Source: JAGNZR01 sp051646055
GTDB taxonomy: Bacteria; Fusobacteriota; Fusobacteriia; Fusobacteriales; Fusobacteriaceae
NCBI GenBank assembly: GCA_051646055.1
Contig: JBOFCM010000055.1
Span: 10,231 to 74,230 of the forward strand
Direction: 5' to 3'
DNA: 64,000 bases
The notes under the pieces were generated by a model that was given only the letters and a program-made list of their open reading frames with translations, was not told the origin of the DNA and did no database searches. The position numbers and the translations under genes are program-made. Positions 9,291 through 17,845 of this stretch are shown here, in pieces (positions within the stretch are counted from its first letter, which is position 1; the number at the start of each line of letters is the position of its first letter).

Positions 9291-10127
9291 TCATATTTTT
9301 TGTAATTTTTTTATTATTTTTTCAGCTGTTTCTATTGTACTATTTTCTAAAAGAATATCAATTCCAGGTTTCTTCTCTTTGAGAATATCTATTAAAAGTT
9401 TGTAGTTAAACTCTCCAAAAGTCGCCGGAACTATCTCTATCTTTCCGTTTTTTATAATATAATCTTTAGCATGTATAACTGCTATTTTATCCCCAAAAAG
9501 CCGGAACGACTCTCGGATAATCTCATCCTGGGAATGATAATTTTTCTCTGTTAAAAAATTTACAGGGTCAAATATCACGACCAAATTTTCACTCTTCATC
9601 TGATCCAAAACTCTTTTCATTTTTTTAGGGGTATTAACTATATGGGTGGCTACACCTTCTATACCCACTAAAACTCCCAATTTTTCAGCATGTTTAAGAA
9701 TAATTTTCAACGTTTCTATAAATCTGTCAAAAGCTTCCTCACTTTCATTTTCCACGGTATATCTATATTCTCTGTTATAGCACCCTGTCTCTGTTCCGAC
9801 AATAGCATTCCCTATAAATTTTGAAAGCCGAAGATGCTCTTTGAATTTCTCAATCTCTCTCAACATCATTTCATCATCTGGATTAGCCATATTTATATAT
9901 GAACCTAAAACAGATACATCTAAATCATGTTTTTTAAGATTAGCTCCTATAAAATTTCCCAATCCTGGTGTCAGCTTCCCTTCCAAGTTTTCCATACCAT
10001 GAAAAGATTTATTCAGAGCCAACTGTATAGATTGTGCTCCCTTAACTTTTATCATTTCGCAAAGTTCAGAGAGATTTTCTAAAGAATATTTCCCCATATC
10101 ATGAGCTCTTATCCCTATTCTTAACAT
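9291..10127 (-). CDS. Xylose-isomerase-like TIM-barrel protein (sugar phosphate isomerase/epimerase)
   Basis: A 278-residue AP-endonuclease-2/xylose-isomerase-fold TIM barrel. Probable metal ligands are the Glu in GIEGVATH, the Asp in VIFDPVNF, the His in AVIHAKDY and the Glu in LLENST. The exact reaction is not evident. It sits between uxaA and the binding-protein gene with 9-18 bp gaps, so it should act on a uronate or ketouronate in this pathway, for example as an epimerase, but that is inference. An AGGAGG-like ribosome site (GGAGGCAGC) precedes its ATG. Confidence 0.8.
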   Translation of the reverse strand: MLRIGIRAHDMGKYSLENLSELCEMIKVKGAQSIQLALNKSFHGMENLEGKLTPGLGNFIGANLKKHDLDVSVLGSYINMANPDDEMMLREIEKFKEHLRLSKFIGNAIVGTETGCYNREYRYTVENESEEAFDRFIETLKIILKHAEKLGVLVGIEGVATHIVNTPKKMKRVLDQMKSENLVVIFDPVNFLTEKNYHSQDEIIRESFRLFGDKIAVIHAKDYIIKNGKIEIVPATFGEFNYKLLIDILKEKKPGIDILLENSTIETAEKIIKKLQKI

Positions 10128-10136
10128 GCTGCCTCC

Positions 10137-11615
10137 TTACAATGTCACTCCAGTTTTAAATATTGCCAATTCCTTAAAGTTGTTTTTCTCGTTATTCACT
10201 TTTTTACCATCAGCAATTTCCACAATAAAATCAACAAACTCTTCTAGCATATCTTCCATAGTAACATCCTTTGAAACAAGTTTCCCAGCATCAAAATCTA
10301 TCCATCTTTTTTTTAACTGAGCCAATGGGGTATTGGTGGAAATTTTTACCGTAGGAACAAAACCTCCATAAGGATTTCCACGCCCAGTTGTGAAAAGAAC
10401 CATTTGGCATCCAGCTGCCGCCAAAGCTGTAGTAGCTACAAGATCATTTCCAGGAGATTCAAGAAGATTAAGTCCTTTGCATTTTAAAATTTCTCCATAT
10501 CCAAGCACATCTTTAACTAATGTTGTTCCAGATTTCTCTGTACACCCGAGAGATTTTTCTTCCAAAGTTGTTATTCCTCCCTTTTTATTTCCAGGAGATG
10601 GATTTTCGTATATTACCTGATTATGGGATAGGAAAAATTCTTTAAATTCATTTACTAAAGTGACAGTCTTTTGGAAAACTTCCATATTTTCGCATCTTTC
10701 CATTAGAAGATGCTCCGCTCCAAACATCTCAGGAACCTCCGTAAGAACTGTTGTCCCTCCATTGTTTATTATATAATCCGAAAATTTCCCTAAAAGAGGG
10801 TTTGCAGTTATTCCAGAGAAACCGTCAGAACCACCACATTCAAGGCCAAAAGAAAGTTCTGAAAGTTTCCCTTTTTCTCTTCTATCCTTTCTCATATTTT
10901 CATAAAGTTCACCCAGGATTTTTTTTATCTCTTCTATTTCGTCCTCTACTTCTTGAGCTACAAGAAATTTTGTTCTCTTTCTATCGTATTCTCCCAAAGT
11001 TTCTTCAAATACAGAAATCTGATTATTCTCACACCCCACCCCCAGAACCAACACGCCTCCACAATTAGGATGTTTTATGAGATCTTGAAGTATAGTTCTT
11101 GTGTTAACATGGTCATCTCCCATCTGAGAGCATCCATAATTATGAGTCATTACATTCACTCCATCTATCTCTTCAAGAGAGTTCTCCTGTTGAAACTCAT
11201 TCATAGCTATTTTAGCTATCCCATTCACACATCCAACAGTAGGAACTATCCATAATTCATTTCTAATTCCTATTTTCCCATTTCCTCGTCTATAAATCTC
11301 TATCTCTCTATCAAAGCCTTTAAAAGAATTTGCATATGGTTTCTGCAAATATTTATACTTACCAAGATTATGTAAATTAGTTTTAAGATTGTGGGTATGA
11401 ATCCAACTTCCTCTTTTTATATCTTGAGTAGCACACCCTATACTCTGCCCATACTTAACCACATGTTTACCTTTCAATATATCCTCTGTCGCCACTTTAT
11501 GGCCGATTGGAATTTCCTCCAACACTTGAATATTTTCAATTACAGCACCAGCTTCAATTTTTTCAATAGCGATAAATACGTTATCTTTTTTATGAATTTT
11601 TATATATTTCTTCAT
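10137..11615 (-). CDS. uxaA: Altronate dehydratase UxaA
   Basis: Dehydrates D-altronate to KDG, where the galacturonate branch joins the KduD branch. The protein has 492 residues (E. coli UxaA 495) with an N-terminal SAF domain (about 1-75) and a large dehydratase domain. Family motifs seen are NYGCSQMGDDH, VLGVGCENNQ and GLECGGSDGFSGITANP, whose cysteines are candidate metal ligands. Its ATG overlaps the uxaB stop by 4 bp, indicating translational coupling. Confidence 0.95.
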   Translation of the reverse strand: MKKYIKIHKKDNVFIAIEKIEAGAVIENIQVLEEIPIGHKVATEDILKGKHVVKYGQSIGCATQDIKRGSWIHTHNLKTNLHNLGKYKYLQKPYANSFKGFDREIEIYRRGNGKIGIRNELWIVPTVGCVNGIAKIAMNEFQQENSLEEIDGVNVMTHNYGCSQMGDDHVNTRTILQDLIKHPNCGGVLVLGVGCENNQISVFEETLGEYDRKRTKFLVAQEVEDEIEEIKKILGELYENMRKDRREKGKLSELSFGLECGGSDGFSGITANPLLGKFSDYIINNGGTTVLTEVPEMFGAEHLLMERCENMEVFQKTVTLVNEFKEFFLSHNQVIYENPSPGNKKGGITTLEEKSLGCTEKSGTTLVKDVLGYGEILKCKGLNLLESPGNDLVATTALAAAGCQMVLFTTGRGNPYGGFVPTVKISTNTPLAQLKKRWIDFDAGKLVSKDVTMEDMLEEFVDFIVEIADGKKVNNEKNNFKELAIFKTGVTL

Positions 11616-13063
11616 AATTCACCCTTTTCAAGAATAGTTCTTACTCCTTTTTTTTCTATTCTGTATATATCAGTAGCCAATTTTTCTACGAAACCTGGTA
11701 CCTCATTCAATTTATAACCCCAATGATCTAGAGATGCTATAGCACAAGCTATTTTCTTAGCCACTTCAAGAGTTCCATCATACGAATCCCATAAATTTTT
11801 ATAAATATCTAAAAATCTCTGCTCATCGTTCAACGGAATCATTTGATTTTCACGTTTTCCTCTGTAAAAAACCACAAGAGCAGCAAGAGAGAACACCATA
11901 TGCTTCGGAAGTTTTTTCTTCTCCTCAATATATGTAATCATCTGCGGAAGAATTCTAGTTTTAAATTTAAACATTGAATTAAGAGATATAGAAAGAAGTT
12001 CATGCTTCACAAATGGATTGCTAAATCTTTTTATGACAGAATCTGCAAACTCTTCAAGTTCTTTTTTATCCATATCAAGAGAGGGGATTATCTCTTCTCC
12101 GATAAGATTTTCTAAAAATTTTCTTATATAATCATCATCCAAACTTTCTTTAACTCTATCTATACCACACAGATAACTTACAGGAACCAGAGCCGTATGA
12201 GCACCATTCAAAATCCCAACTTTTCTTTCTTTATAGGATTTTATATCCTCTACTACCTTTATATTCAGTCCCGAATCTTTAATAGAAAGTTTATCCTCAA
12301 GCCATTTAGGACCCTGGATTACAAAAAGATGAAAATATTCTCCTGCCACCATAAATTTATCCTGATAACCGAGTTCCTTCTCTAAAGTTTCTTTTTCATC
12401 TCTAGGATAACCTGTAACTATTCTATCTACTAAAGATGAGCACCATGTATTCCTGTTTTCCAACCAATTTATGAATTCTATTTCTAGATTCCAAAGTTCA
12501 CAGTATTGAAAAACTATTTTTTTCAGCTCTTCTCCATTATAATCTATTAGTTCACAAGGGATTATTATCAATCCTTTAGTTGCATCTCCCTTGAAATATT
12601 TATACCTCATATGCAAAAATTTTGTTAACTTCCCAGGAAAAGATACCTGTGGTTCCATTTGGTATTTATCCTCACTGTTAAAAACTATCCCTGCCTCTGT
12701 TGTATTGGAAAATACAAATTCCAAATCTGGATTTAGAAAAGTTTCTATCACCTTTGAGTATTCAGTATAAACATTTAACTCTCTGTTTACAGACGAGATT
12801 ATTCTTTTATTATCAATAAGTTTCCCCTCTTCGTCTATTCCACGAATTATAGTTGTATATAATCCATCTTGAGTACTCAGCGAAGGTGGAAATTTTGTAT
12901 CAATAGGACGGACAACAGTTATTCCCGCATCCAGTCCTTTTTTTTCATTCAGTATATCCAATTGCCAATCTATGAAACAACGCAGAAAGTTTCCTTCTCC
13001 GAACTGCACCACTCTCTCGCTATATTTTTTCATCCCCTGAAAATTGCCTCTATTTAATATCAT
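11612..13063 (-). CDS. uxaB: Tagaturonate reductase UxaB
   Basis: NADH-dependent reduction of D-tagaturonate to D-altronate, second step of the galacturonate pathway. The 483-residue length equals E. coli UxaB. It is a mannitol-dehydrogenase-family protein with a nucleotide-binding N-terminus (RVVQFGEGNFLRCFIDWQLD) and the catalytic-region motif LNGAHTALVPVSYLCG. Its start overlaps the GH28 gene by 14 bp, with the GAGAGG ribosome site inside that gene's last codons, and it overlaps uxaA by 4 bp. The order GH28-uxaB-uxaA is thus tightly coupled. Confidence 0.95.
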   Translation of the reverse strand: MILNRGNFQGMKKYSERVVQFGEGNFLRCFIDWQLDILNEKKGLDAGITVVRPIDTKFPPSLSTQDGLYTTIIRGIDEEGKLIDNKRIISSVNRELNVYTEYSKVIETFLNPDLEFVFSNTTEAGIVFNSEDKYQMEPQVSFPGKLTKFLHMRYKYFKGDATKGLIIIPCELIDYNGEELKKIVFQYCELWNLEIEFINWLENRNTWCSSLVDRIVTGYPRDEKETLEKELGYQDKFMVAGEYFHLFVIQGPKWLEDKLSIKDSGLNIKVVEDIKSYKERKVGILNGAHTALVPVSYLCGIDRVKESLDDDYIRKFLENLIGEEIIPSLDMDKKELEEFADSVIKRFSNPFVKHELLSISLNSMFKFKTRILPQMITYIEEKKKLPKHMVFSLAALVVFYRGKRENQMIPLNDEQRFLDIYKNLWDSYDGTLEVAKKIACAIASLDHWGYKLNEVPGFVEKLATDIYRIEKKGVRTILEKGEL

Positions 13064-14582
13064 ATTCCTCTCCCTCTATCCCTTTAAGCTCTACATTTTT
13101 TATATTGAGATTTTTTATGTTTTCCAATATAAATCCTCGCTTCTTTACCACAGGACAATTTAAAAACATTTCTACATCCCCAGCCTTTACCTCTTCCGAA
13201 TCAATTTCAATGTACAAATTTTCTAAATTCAAATTTTCTATGGGTTTTTCTGGTAATCCAGCTATATATCCAGCCGCTATTTTCACGCCTGTTGCTTTTA
13301 TATTTTTATAAGTAATATTTTTTATTGCTGGGGTTCTTTCATCCACACAAAGAATTTTCCGGGTGGCAACATATTCACTCTTCCCATCAGGGTCGCAGAA
13401 ATAAAAAGGATTTACGGTAAATGGGGTCGCCACATTTATCATTTCTATATTCTCTGCATAGATTTCATCTATTATCCCATCTTCTCCTCTTCCTCTTCTA
13501 GTCTTCATTCTTATTCCTCTGTCTGTATGATAAAATACACAGTTGCTTATTCTCACATTTTTTACCCCACCAGCCATTTCACTTCCTATAACTACAGCTC
13601 CATGGCCAAATTTCATAAGAGAGTTTCTTATCACAACATTTTCAGTAGGAATCTTATATTTTTTCCCCATATATATTTTCCCAGATTTTATCGCTATACA
13701 ATCATCTCCCACAGAAAATTTAACACCTAAAATCGTCACATCTCTACATGATTCAGGATCTATTCCATCTGTATTAGGTGAATTATCTGGGTTTTCTATT
13801 GTAAGATTTAAGAATTTAATTCCTTGACAAAAATAAGGATGGACTGTCCAAGAGGGGGAGTTTTGTATTGTTACTCCTTCCACAGTTATATTTTTACATC
13901 TGTTAAGAAAAATTGTCCTAGGACGCCAAGCTAACTTCTTTTTCATTTTAGGATTTTTCCACCATGTTTCGGTGCCCCCTCCACCATCTATAATTCCCTC
14001 TCCTACTATACTTATATTTTCTACGTCTATTCCATTAACTACACCCGCATATATGTCCAGCGGATTCCCTTCCCAGCTTCCATAATTGAATTCCTCTCCA
14101 TTCTTTCCATCTACAATTCCAGGGAGAACAGAGTAATTTTCAATATCTCCAGAACCTTGGAGAACAGCTCCCACGGCAATCTCTAAAGTCATATGACTTT
14201 TTAAAAATATGGAATTCACCTTATAAATACCTTCCGAGAGATATACCGTGCCATTTTTAGGGCAGGCAGCTATAGCTGTCTGTATGGCTAAAGTATCATC
14301 TTTCTTCCCATCTCCTGCTGCTCCGAATTTTTTCACTCCCAATCGGACACTTTCCCTAAGAGTTCTAAAATAATCTTTACCTAACAGAATCCCTTTCTCT
14401 TTTAGTTCTATCAGATATTCAGTCTCTGGAATCAAATTGTGAAGAGAGAAGCTGTTCCGCTCCTCTTCCCTCATAAATTTTCCATTTAGATAAATATCTA
14501 TTTTTTTTCCTGAAAAATAGCATTTATAATTTTCAATTTCAAAGCTTCCACTTCTTGATGTTATATTTTGAATTCTAAGCAT
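13050..14582 (-). CDS. GH28 polygalacturonase, probably cytoplasmic exo-acting
   Basis: Pectin-type glycoside hydrolase of 510 residues. An N-terminal fibronectin-III-like segment (about 1-80) is followed by the right-handed beta-helix with the GH28 catalytic motifs NTDGID, GDDCIAIKSG, GHGAVVIGSE and RIRMKT-like GIRMKTRRG. It has no signal peptide, so unlike secreted pectinases it should trim imported oligogalacturonides to galacturonate inside the cell, resembling PehX-type exo-polygalacturonosidases in domain layout. It lies 3 bp after the ABC permease gene and overlaps uxaB. Confidence 0.93.
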   Translation of the reverse strand: MLRIQNITSRSGSFEIENYKCYFSGKKIDIYLNGKFMREEERNSFSLHNLIPETEYLIELKEKGILLGKDYFRTLRESVRLGVKKFGAAGDGKKDDTLAIQTAIAACPKNGTVYLSEGIYKVNSIFLKSHMTLEIAVGAVLQGSGDIENYSVLPGIVDGKNGEEFNYGSWEGNPLDIYAGVVNGIDVENISIVGEGIIDGGGGTETWWKNPKMKKKLAWRPRTIFLNRCKNITVEGVTIQNSPSWTVHPYFCQGIKFLNLTIENPDNSPNTDGIDPESCRDVTILGVKFSVGDDCIAIKSGKIYMGKKYKIPTENVVIRNSLMKFGHGAVVIGSEMAGGVKNVRISNCVFYHTDRGIRMKTRRGRGEDGIIDEIYAENIEMINVATPFTVNPFYFCDPDGKSEYVATRKILCVDERTPAIKNITYKNIKATGVKIAAGYIAGLPEKPIENLNLENLYIEIDSEEVKAGDVEMFLNCPVVKKRGFILENIKNLNIKNVELKGIEGEEYDIK

Positions 14583-14585
14583 ATT

Positions 14586-15491
14586 TTACCCCTTGACACT
14601 TCCGGCTGTAATTCCATCTACAAAGTGACGTTGAGCAGAGAAGAATACAATAAGTGACGGTATTAAAGCTATTATAGACATGGCAATTACCTGATTCCAT
14701 TGAGTAGTTGAACTCGAATCCATAGAAAGTTTAAGTGCTATCGCCACTGGGTATTTCTCTACACTGTTCAGGTAGATAAGAGGACCTAAGAAATCATTCA
14801 TAGACCACATAAATTGGAACAGTGAAACAGAAATAAGCGCCGGTTTTAAAACTGGAATCAAAATATAAATCAAAGTTTGAAAACTATTACATCCATCTAT
14901 ACATGCTGCTTCCTCTAAATCTTTCGGTATTCCTCTCATAAACTGTATCAGCATAAATACGAAGAAAGTATCTGTTGCAAAAGCCGCAGGTACAAACAGC
15001 GGATAGAAACTGTTCAACCATCCGAAATCTCTAAACATAAGGAATTGAGGTATTCTCAAAACTATATTCGGAAGTAGAAGTGTTGATATAAGTATCGCAA
15101 ACATAATTTTTTTTCCTGCAAAACGGAATCTCGCAAAACCATAAGCTGTTAGGGTACACGATATTACAGTAAATATCACTTTCGGTATAACTATTTTGAA
15201 AGTATTGACGAAATATTTAGCAAAAGTATATTGAGTCGACGTTTCCCATCCCTTTACATAGCCGGAAAAATCAAATTGTTTAGGTATAAATCCCGCACTT
15301 GTAAATATCTCTGAATTACTTTTAAAGGATGCTCCCAATAACCATATCAGCGGATAGAGCATTACAAATCCAACCAATATAAGCAAAAAATAACGTATTC
15401 CTGCATTTATAATCGCCTTTCTCCTATTATTTGACAACCTCTTTTTGTTAAGAGCTTCTATATCCAATACTTGAACCTTTTGTGAACTCAT
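14586..15491 (-). CDS. ABC sugar transporter permease (MalG type)
   Basis: Inner-membrane permease of the CUT1 sugar ABC family with about six helices. The EAA loop (DLEEAACIDGCNSFQTL) near the middle contacts the ATPase. The ATG at 15491 was chosen because GGAGG lies 9 nt ahead and the longer form would overlap the partner permease. It pairs with the permease gene 4 bp upstream. No ATPase gene is in this operon, so a shared MsmK/MsmX-type ATPase is expected; one is encoded at 42-43 kb. Substrate probably oligogalacturonide. Confidence 0.9.
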   Translation of the reverse strand: MSSQKVQVLDIEALNKKRLSNNRRKAIINAGIRYFLLILVGFVMLYPLIWLLGASFKSNSEIFTSAGFIPKQFDFSGYVKGWETSTQYTFAKYFVNTFKIVIPKVIFTVISCTLTAYGFARFRFAGKKIMFAILISTLLLPNIVLRIPQFLMFRDFGWLNSFYPLFVPAAFATDTFFVFMLIQFMRGIPKDLEEAACIDGCNSFQTLIYILIPVLKPALISVSLFQFMWSMNDFLGPLIYLNSVEKYPVAIALKLSMDSSSTTQWNQVIAMSIIALIPSLIVFFSAQRHFVDGITAGSVKG

Positions 15492-15495
15492 CCTA

Positions 15496-16371
15496 TTATT
15501 CCTCCCCATCTGAATAGTGTACCCAGTGTTTCTGGCTGCTAAATGTTATAGCAGTAAATATCATAATTATTAAAAATAAAAACCACGACATAGCACTTCC
15601 ATAACCCATCTTATAATAACCGAAAGTATTTTCATATATCATAAGCGGAAGAAGGTAAGTGGATTTCAAAGGTCCTCCTCCAGTTATAATATAAGGCGCA
15701 TTAAACTCTTGGAATGCCTGAACAAGTTGCATTATAAAATTAAAAAATATTACAGGAGTAATCATCGGAACTGTTATAGATATAAAAGTTCTAAATTTTG
15801 AAGCTCCATCTATTTTAGCGGCTTCATATAGATCTTCTGGTATATTTTTCAGAGCCGCAAGGAATATAACCATAGCAGACCCAAATTGCCAAGAACGTAA
15901 TAAACTTATTGTAAAAAGAGCATACCTAGGATCTCCAAGCCAACTGATTCCCTCTATTCCAAAAACTCCGAGAGCTATATTTACAAGTCCGGTATCTGCG
16001 AAAAGAAATTTCCAAAGTACCGAGATTGCTACACTGCCTCCTAAAATCGAAGGAATATAATAGGCTGTACGAAATATATTTACACCTTTAAGCTTAAAAT
16101 TCAGTATATGAGCTATAAAAAGTGCAAATGCTAATTTCACAGGCACAGTCATAAAAACATATTTTATAGTATTCATAAAACTTTTTAAAAAGAGTTCATC
16201 TTGGAACATATCTCTATAATTTTTTAGCCCTATAAAACTCGCCTCATCTATAAGATTATAATCTGTAAAACTTATCACAAAAGATGATACAAATGGAAAT
16301 AAACTAAAAACAAGTATTCCAATTATCCATGGAAGTATATATAAATAACCTGTGTATTTCGAATGTTTCAT
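15496..16371 (-). CDS. ABC sugar transporter permease (MalF type)
   Basis: First of the two permeases of the oligouronide ABC importer, 291 residues with six hydrophobic segments and the EAA motif DLYEAAKIDGASKFRTF. A GGAGG ribosome site lies 5 nt before the ATG. It follows the mini-GH105 gene by 13 bp. The arrangement of permease pair, GH28 and binding lipoprotein resembles the oligogalacturonide TogMN system; equivalence is inferred. Confidence 0.9.
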   Translation of the reverse strand: MKHSKYTGYLYILPWIIGILVFSLFPFVSSFVISFTDYNLIDEASFIGLKNYRDMFQDELFLKSFMNTIKYVFMTVPVKLAFALFIAHILNFKLKGVNIFRTAYYIPSILGGSVAISVLWKFLFADTGLVNIALGVFGIEGISWLGDPRYALFTISLLRSWQFGSAMVIFLAALKNIPEDLYEAAKIDGASKFRTFISITVPMITPVIFFNFIMQLVQAFQEFNAPYIITGGGPLKSTYLLPLMIYENTFGYYKMGYGSAMSWFLFLIIMIFTAITFSSQKHWVHYSDGEE

Positions 16372-16384
16372 TTTTCCTCCAATT

Positions 16385-16870
16385 TTATTCTAAATTATTT
16401 TTCAAATACAAATACTCACTATAGGCCATCATAAACGCCGGAATATCTTGAGGTTTGTTGTGTACAAGATTTTCAAAGTTTTTGACCCCAAATTCTAAAT
16501 ATTCCTCTGAGAGTTGATTCAATCTTACACCCTTCATTATTGCGTAGGCAATCATGGGCGAATCTTTTTGGCTCTGAGTGTCTATAACTTCCACCACTAT
16601 TTCTTTCAATACCAGTTGAAGATTTCTATAATGTTCAAAAATTTCTTCCGAAATATTCTCCAATGTATCAACCAATGTCATCAGATACAATCCCGTAGTT
16701 TTTTCATCTACAAGATGTTTTTTCGCATCTTGAAAATTTTTAATTATTCCATCATATCCTGCCTTCTGATTAAAAAATGTTTCATAAGCAGCATAGTAGG
16801 GTAGAGTACTATACAACTCTTTAAGTGCGCTTTCGGCTTCACTACTACACTTATTTTTTTCTTTTTTCAT
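16385..16870 (-). CDS. Degenerate mini-GH105-like protein, first gene of uxa operon
   Basis: Protein of about 161 residues (167 if an ATG at 16888 is used; both have nearby ribosome sites, GGAGG 5 nt ahead for the shorter form). It aligns in pieces with the full GH105 gene at 1-976: LYSTLPYYAAYE matches IYMALPFYMEYE, LVDTLENISEEI matches LVDILEIMEGKM, and KGVRLNQLSEEYLEFG matches KGVRLGYLNEEYREKG. The N-terminal third, the catalytic Asp and the whole HHG-to-WIRS section are absent, so hydrolysis is unlikely. Reading frame, ribosome site and operon position are intact, which argues for a retained non-catalytic role, such as ligand sensing or partner binding, rather than random decay. The function is unknown. 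Confidence 0.75.
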   Translation of the reverse strand: MKKEKNKCSSEAESALKELYSTLPYYAAYETFFNQKAGYDGIIKNFQDAKKHLVDEKTTGLYLMTLVDTLENISEEIFEHYRNLQLVLKEIVVEVIDTQSQKDSPMIAYAIMKGVRLNQLSEEYLEFGVKNFENLVHNKPQDIPAFMMAYSEYLYLKNNLE

Positions 16871-16900
16871 AACCTCCTCCACATCCATCTCCTTTTAAGC

Positions 16901-16946
16901 TTGTATACTACCACTTATTTTTATCCTATTTGATGTTTTTTGTCAA
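16901..16946 (-). promoter_or_regulatory. Promoter and operator of the uxa/ABC operon
   Basis: On the minus strand, TTGACA (16946-16941), a 17-bp spacer and a weak TAAAAA -10 (16923-16918) precede the mini-GH105 gene. TTGTATAC (16901-16908 on the plus strand) lies just downstream of the expected transcription start. This GTATAC core is the same as in the gntR promoter at 6.4 kb and suggests shared GntR control. Confidence 0.6.
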
Positions 16947-17062
16947 GTTATTTTCACTAAAAATAACCAAATATATTTTTTTTAATTCTTTTTGTGCAAT
17001 TTTAGTTAAATTATACAATCTTATACTTAGACCCATAAATTTTAACTTAAAAGATTAAAAAC

Positions 17063-17121
17063 TTGCTTTTCCAAAACAAATATTATAGAATATCCAAGTA
17101 TGTTACATAAATTGTATGCAA
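17063..17121 (+). promoter_or_regulatory. Promoter of gntR2-MATE with TTGTATGCAA site
   Basis: TTGCTT (17063-17068), a 17-bp spacer and TAGAAT (17086-17091) form a plausible sigma-70 promoter. TTGTATGCAA at 17112-17121, a near-palindrome, lies downstream of the start point and resembles the TTGTATAC sites of the neighbouring operons. Autoregulation is likely. Confidence 0.55.
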
Positions 17122-17146
17122 GGAATAAAATAAAAAAGGAGAAATT

Positions 17147-17833
17147 ATGATTTTAATCAATAGCAAAAAAAACATAGATGAAACTAACCCCCAATTTGCA
17201 TATAGAGTTCTTAAGGAAAATATTTTGAGCTTAGTCCTCAGACCTGGGGAAGCTATAAGTGAAACGGAAATGTCTAAAATTTTAGAAATAAGCAGAACAC
17301 CTATCAGAGAGGCATTGGTACATCTTAAAAATGAGGCTCTTATCGATGTTTATCCACAAAAAGGGACTTTTGTCTCTCTTTTAGATTTTACCCTTATTGA
17401 GGAAGCTGAATTCATGAGAACAGTTTTAGAGCAAGAGGTTATCAAATTGGCTACATTATCTTTTCCTGAAGATTCCCTAGTAGCTCTGGAAAAAAATCTA
17501 AACTCCCAGAGAAGAATAGCTGAATTTTCTCCATCTGCCTTTGAATTTTTTAATTTAGACAATAGTTTTCACGAAATTATTTTTAAAGGATGCAATAAAT
17601 CAAATGTTTGGGAACAGATAAAAATTATAAGTTCTCACCTCAACCGTATCCGTCTTTTGGATGCTGTAGAACGTGAAAGTCTCAAACTTACTCTTCTTCA
17701 GCATGAAGAAATATTTAACCTAATTAAGAATAAAGATGTTACAAATGTAGACAAAGTCATAAAAAACCACGTGAGTAGCTTTCATGCTCAATTGGAAAAA
17801 CTTTATAAAAAATATCCTAAATTTTTCAAGTAG
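17147..17833 (+). CDS. GntR-family (FCD) regulator, divergent from uxa operon
   Basis: A 228-residue regulator with a winged-helix N-terminus (ISETEMSKILEISRTPIREALVHL) and an FCD ligand domain; metal ligands are likely in LDNSFHEIIF, LLQHEEIF and KNHVSSFH. It is divergent from the uxa/ABC operon, a typical position for its repressor. It is clearly related to the GntR protein at 5.7-6.4 kb, so the two may split control of the saturated (uxa) and unsaturated (kdu) branches, or bind overlapping sites. GGAG lies 7 nt before the ATG. Confidence 0.87.
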   Translation: MILINSKKNIDETNPQFAYRVLKENILSLVLRPGEAISETEMSKILEISRTPIREALVHLKNEALIDVYPQKGTFVSLLDFTLIEEAEFMRTVLEQEVIKLATLSFPEDSLVALEKNLNSQRRIAEFSPSAFEFFNLDNSFHEIIFKGCNKSNVWEQIKIISSHLNRIRLLDAVERESLKLTLLQHEEIFNLIKNKDVTNVDKVIKNHVSSFHAQLEKLYKKYPKFFK

Positions 17834-17845
17834 GAAGTGACATAT

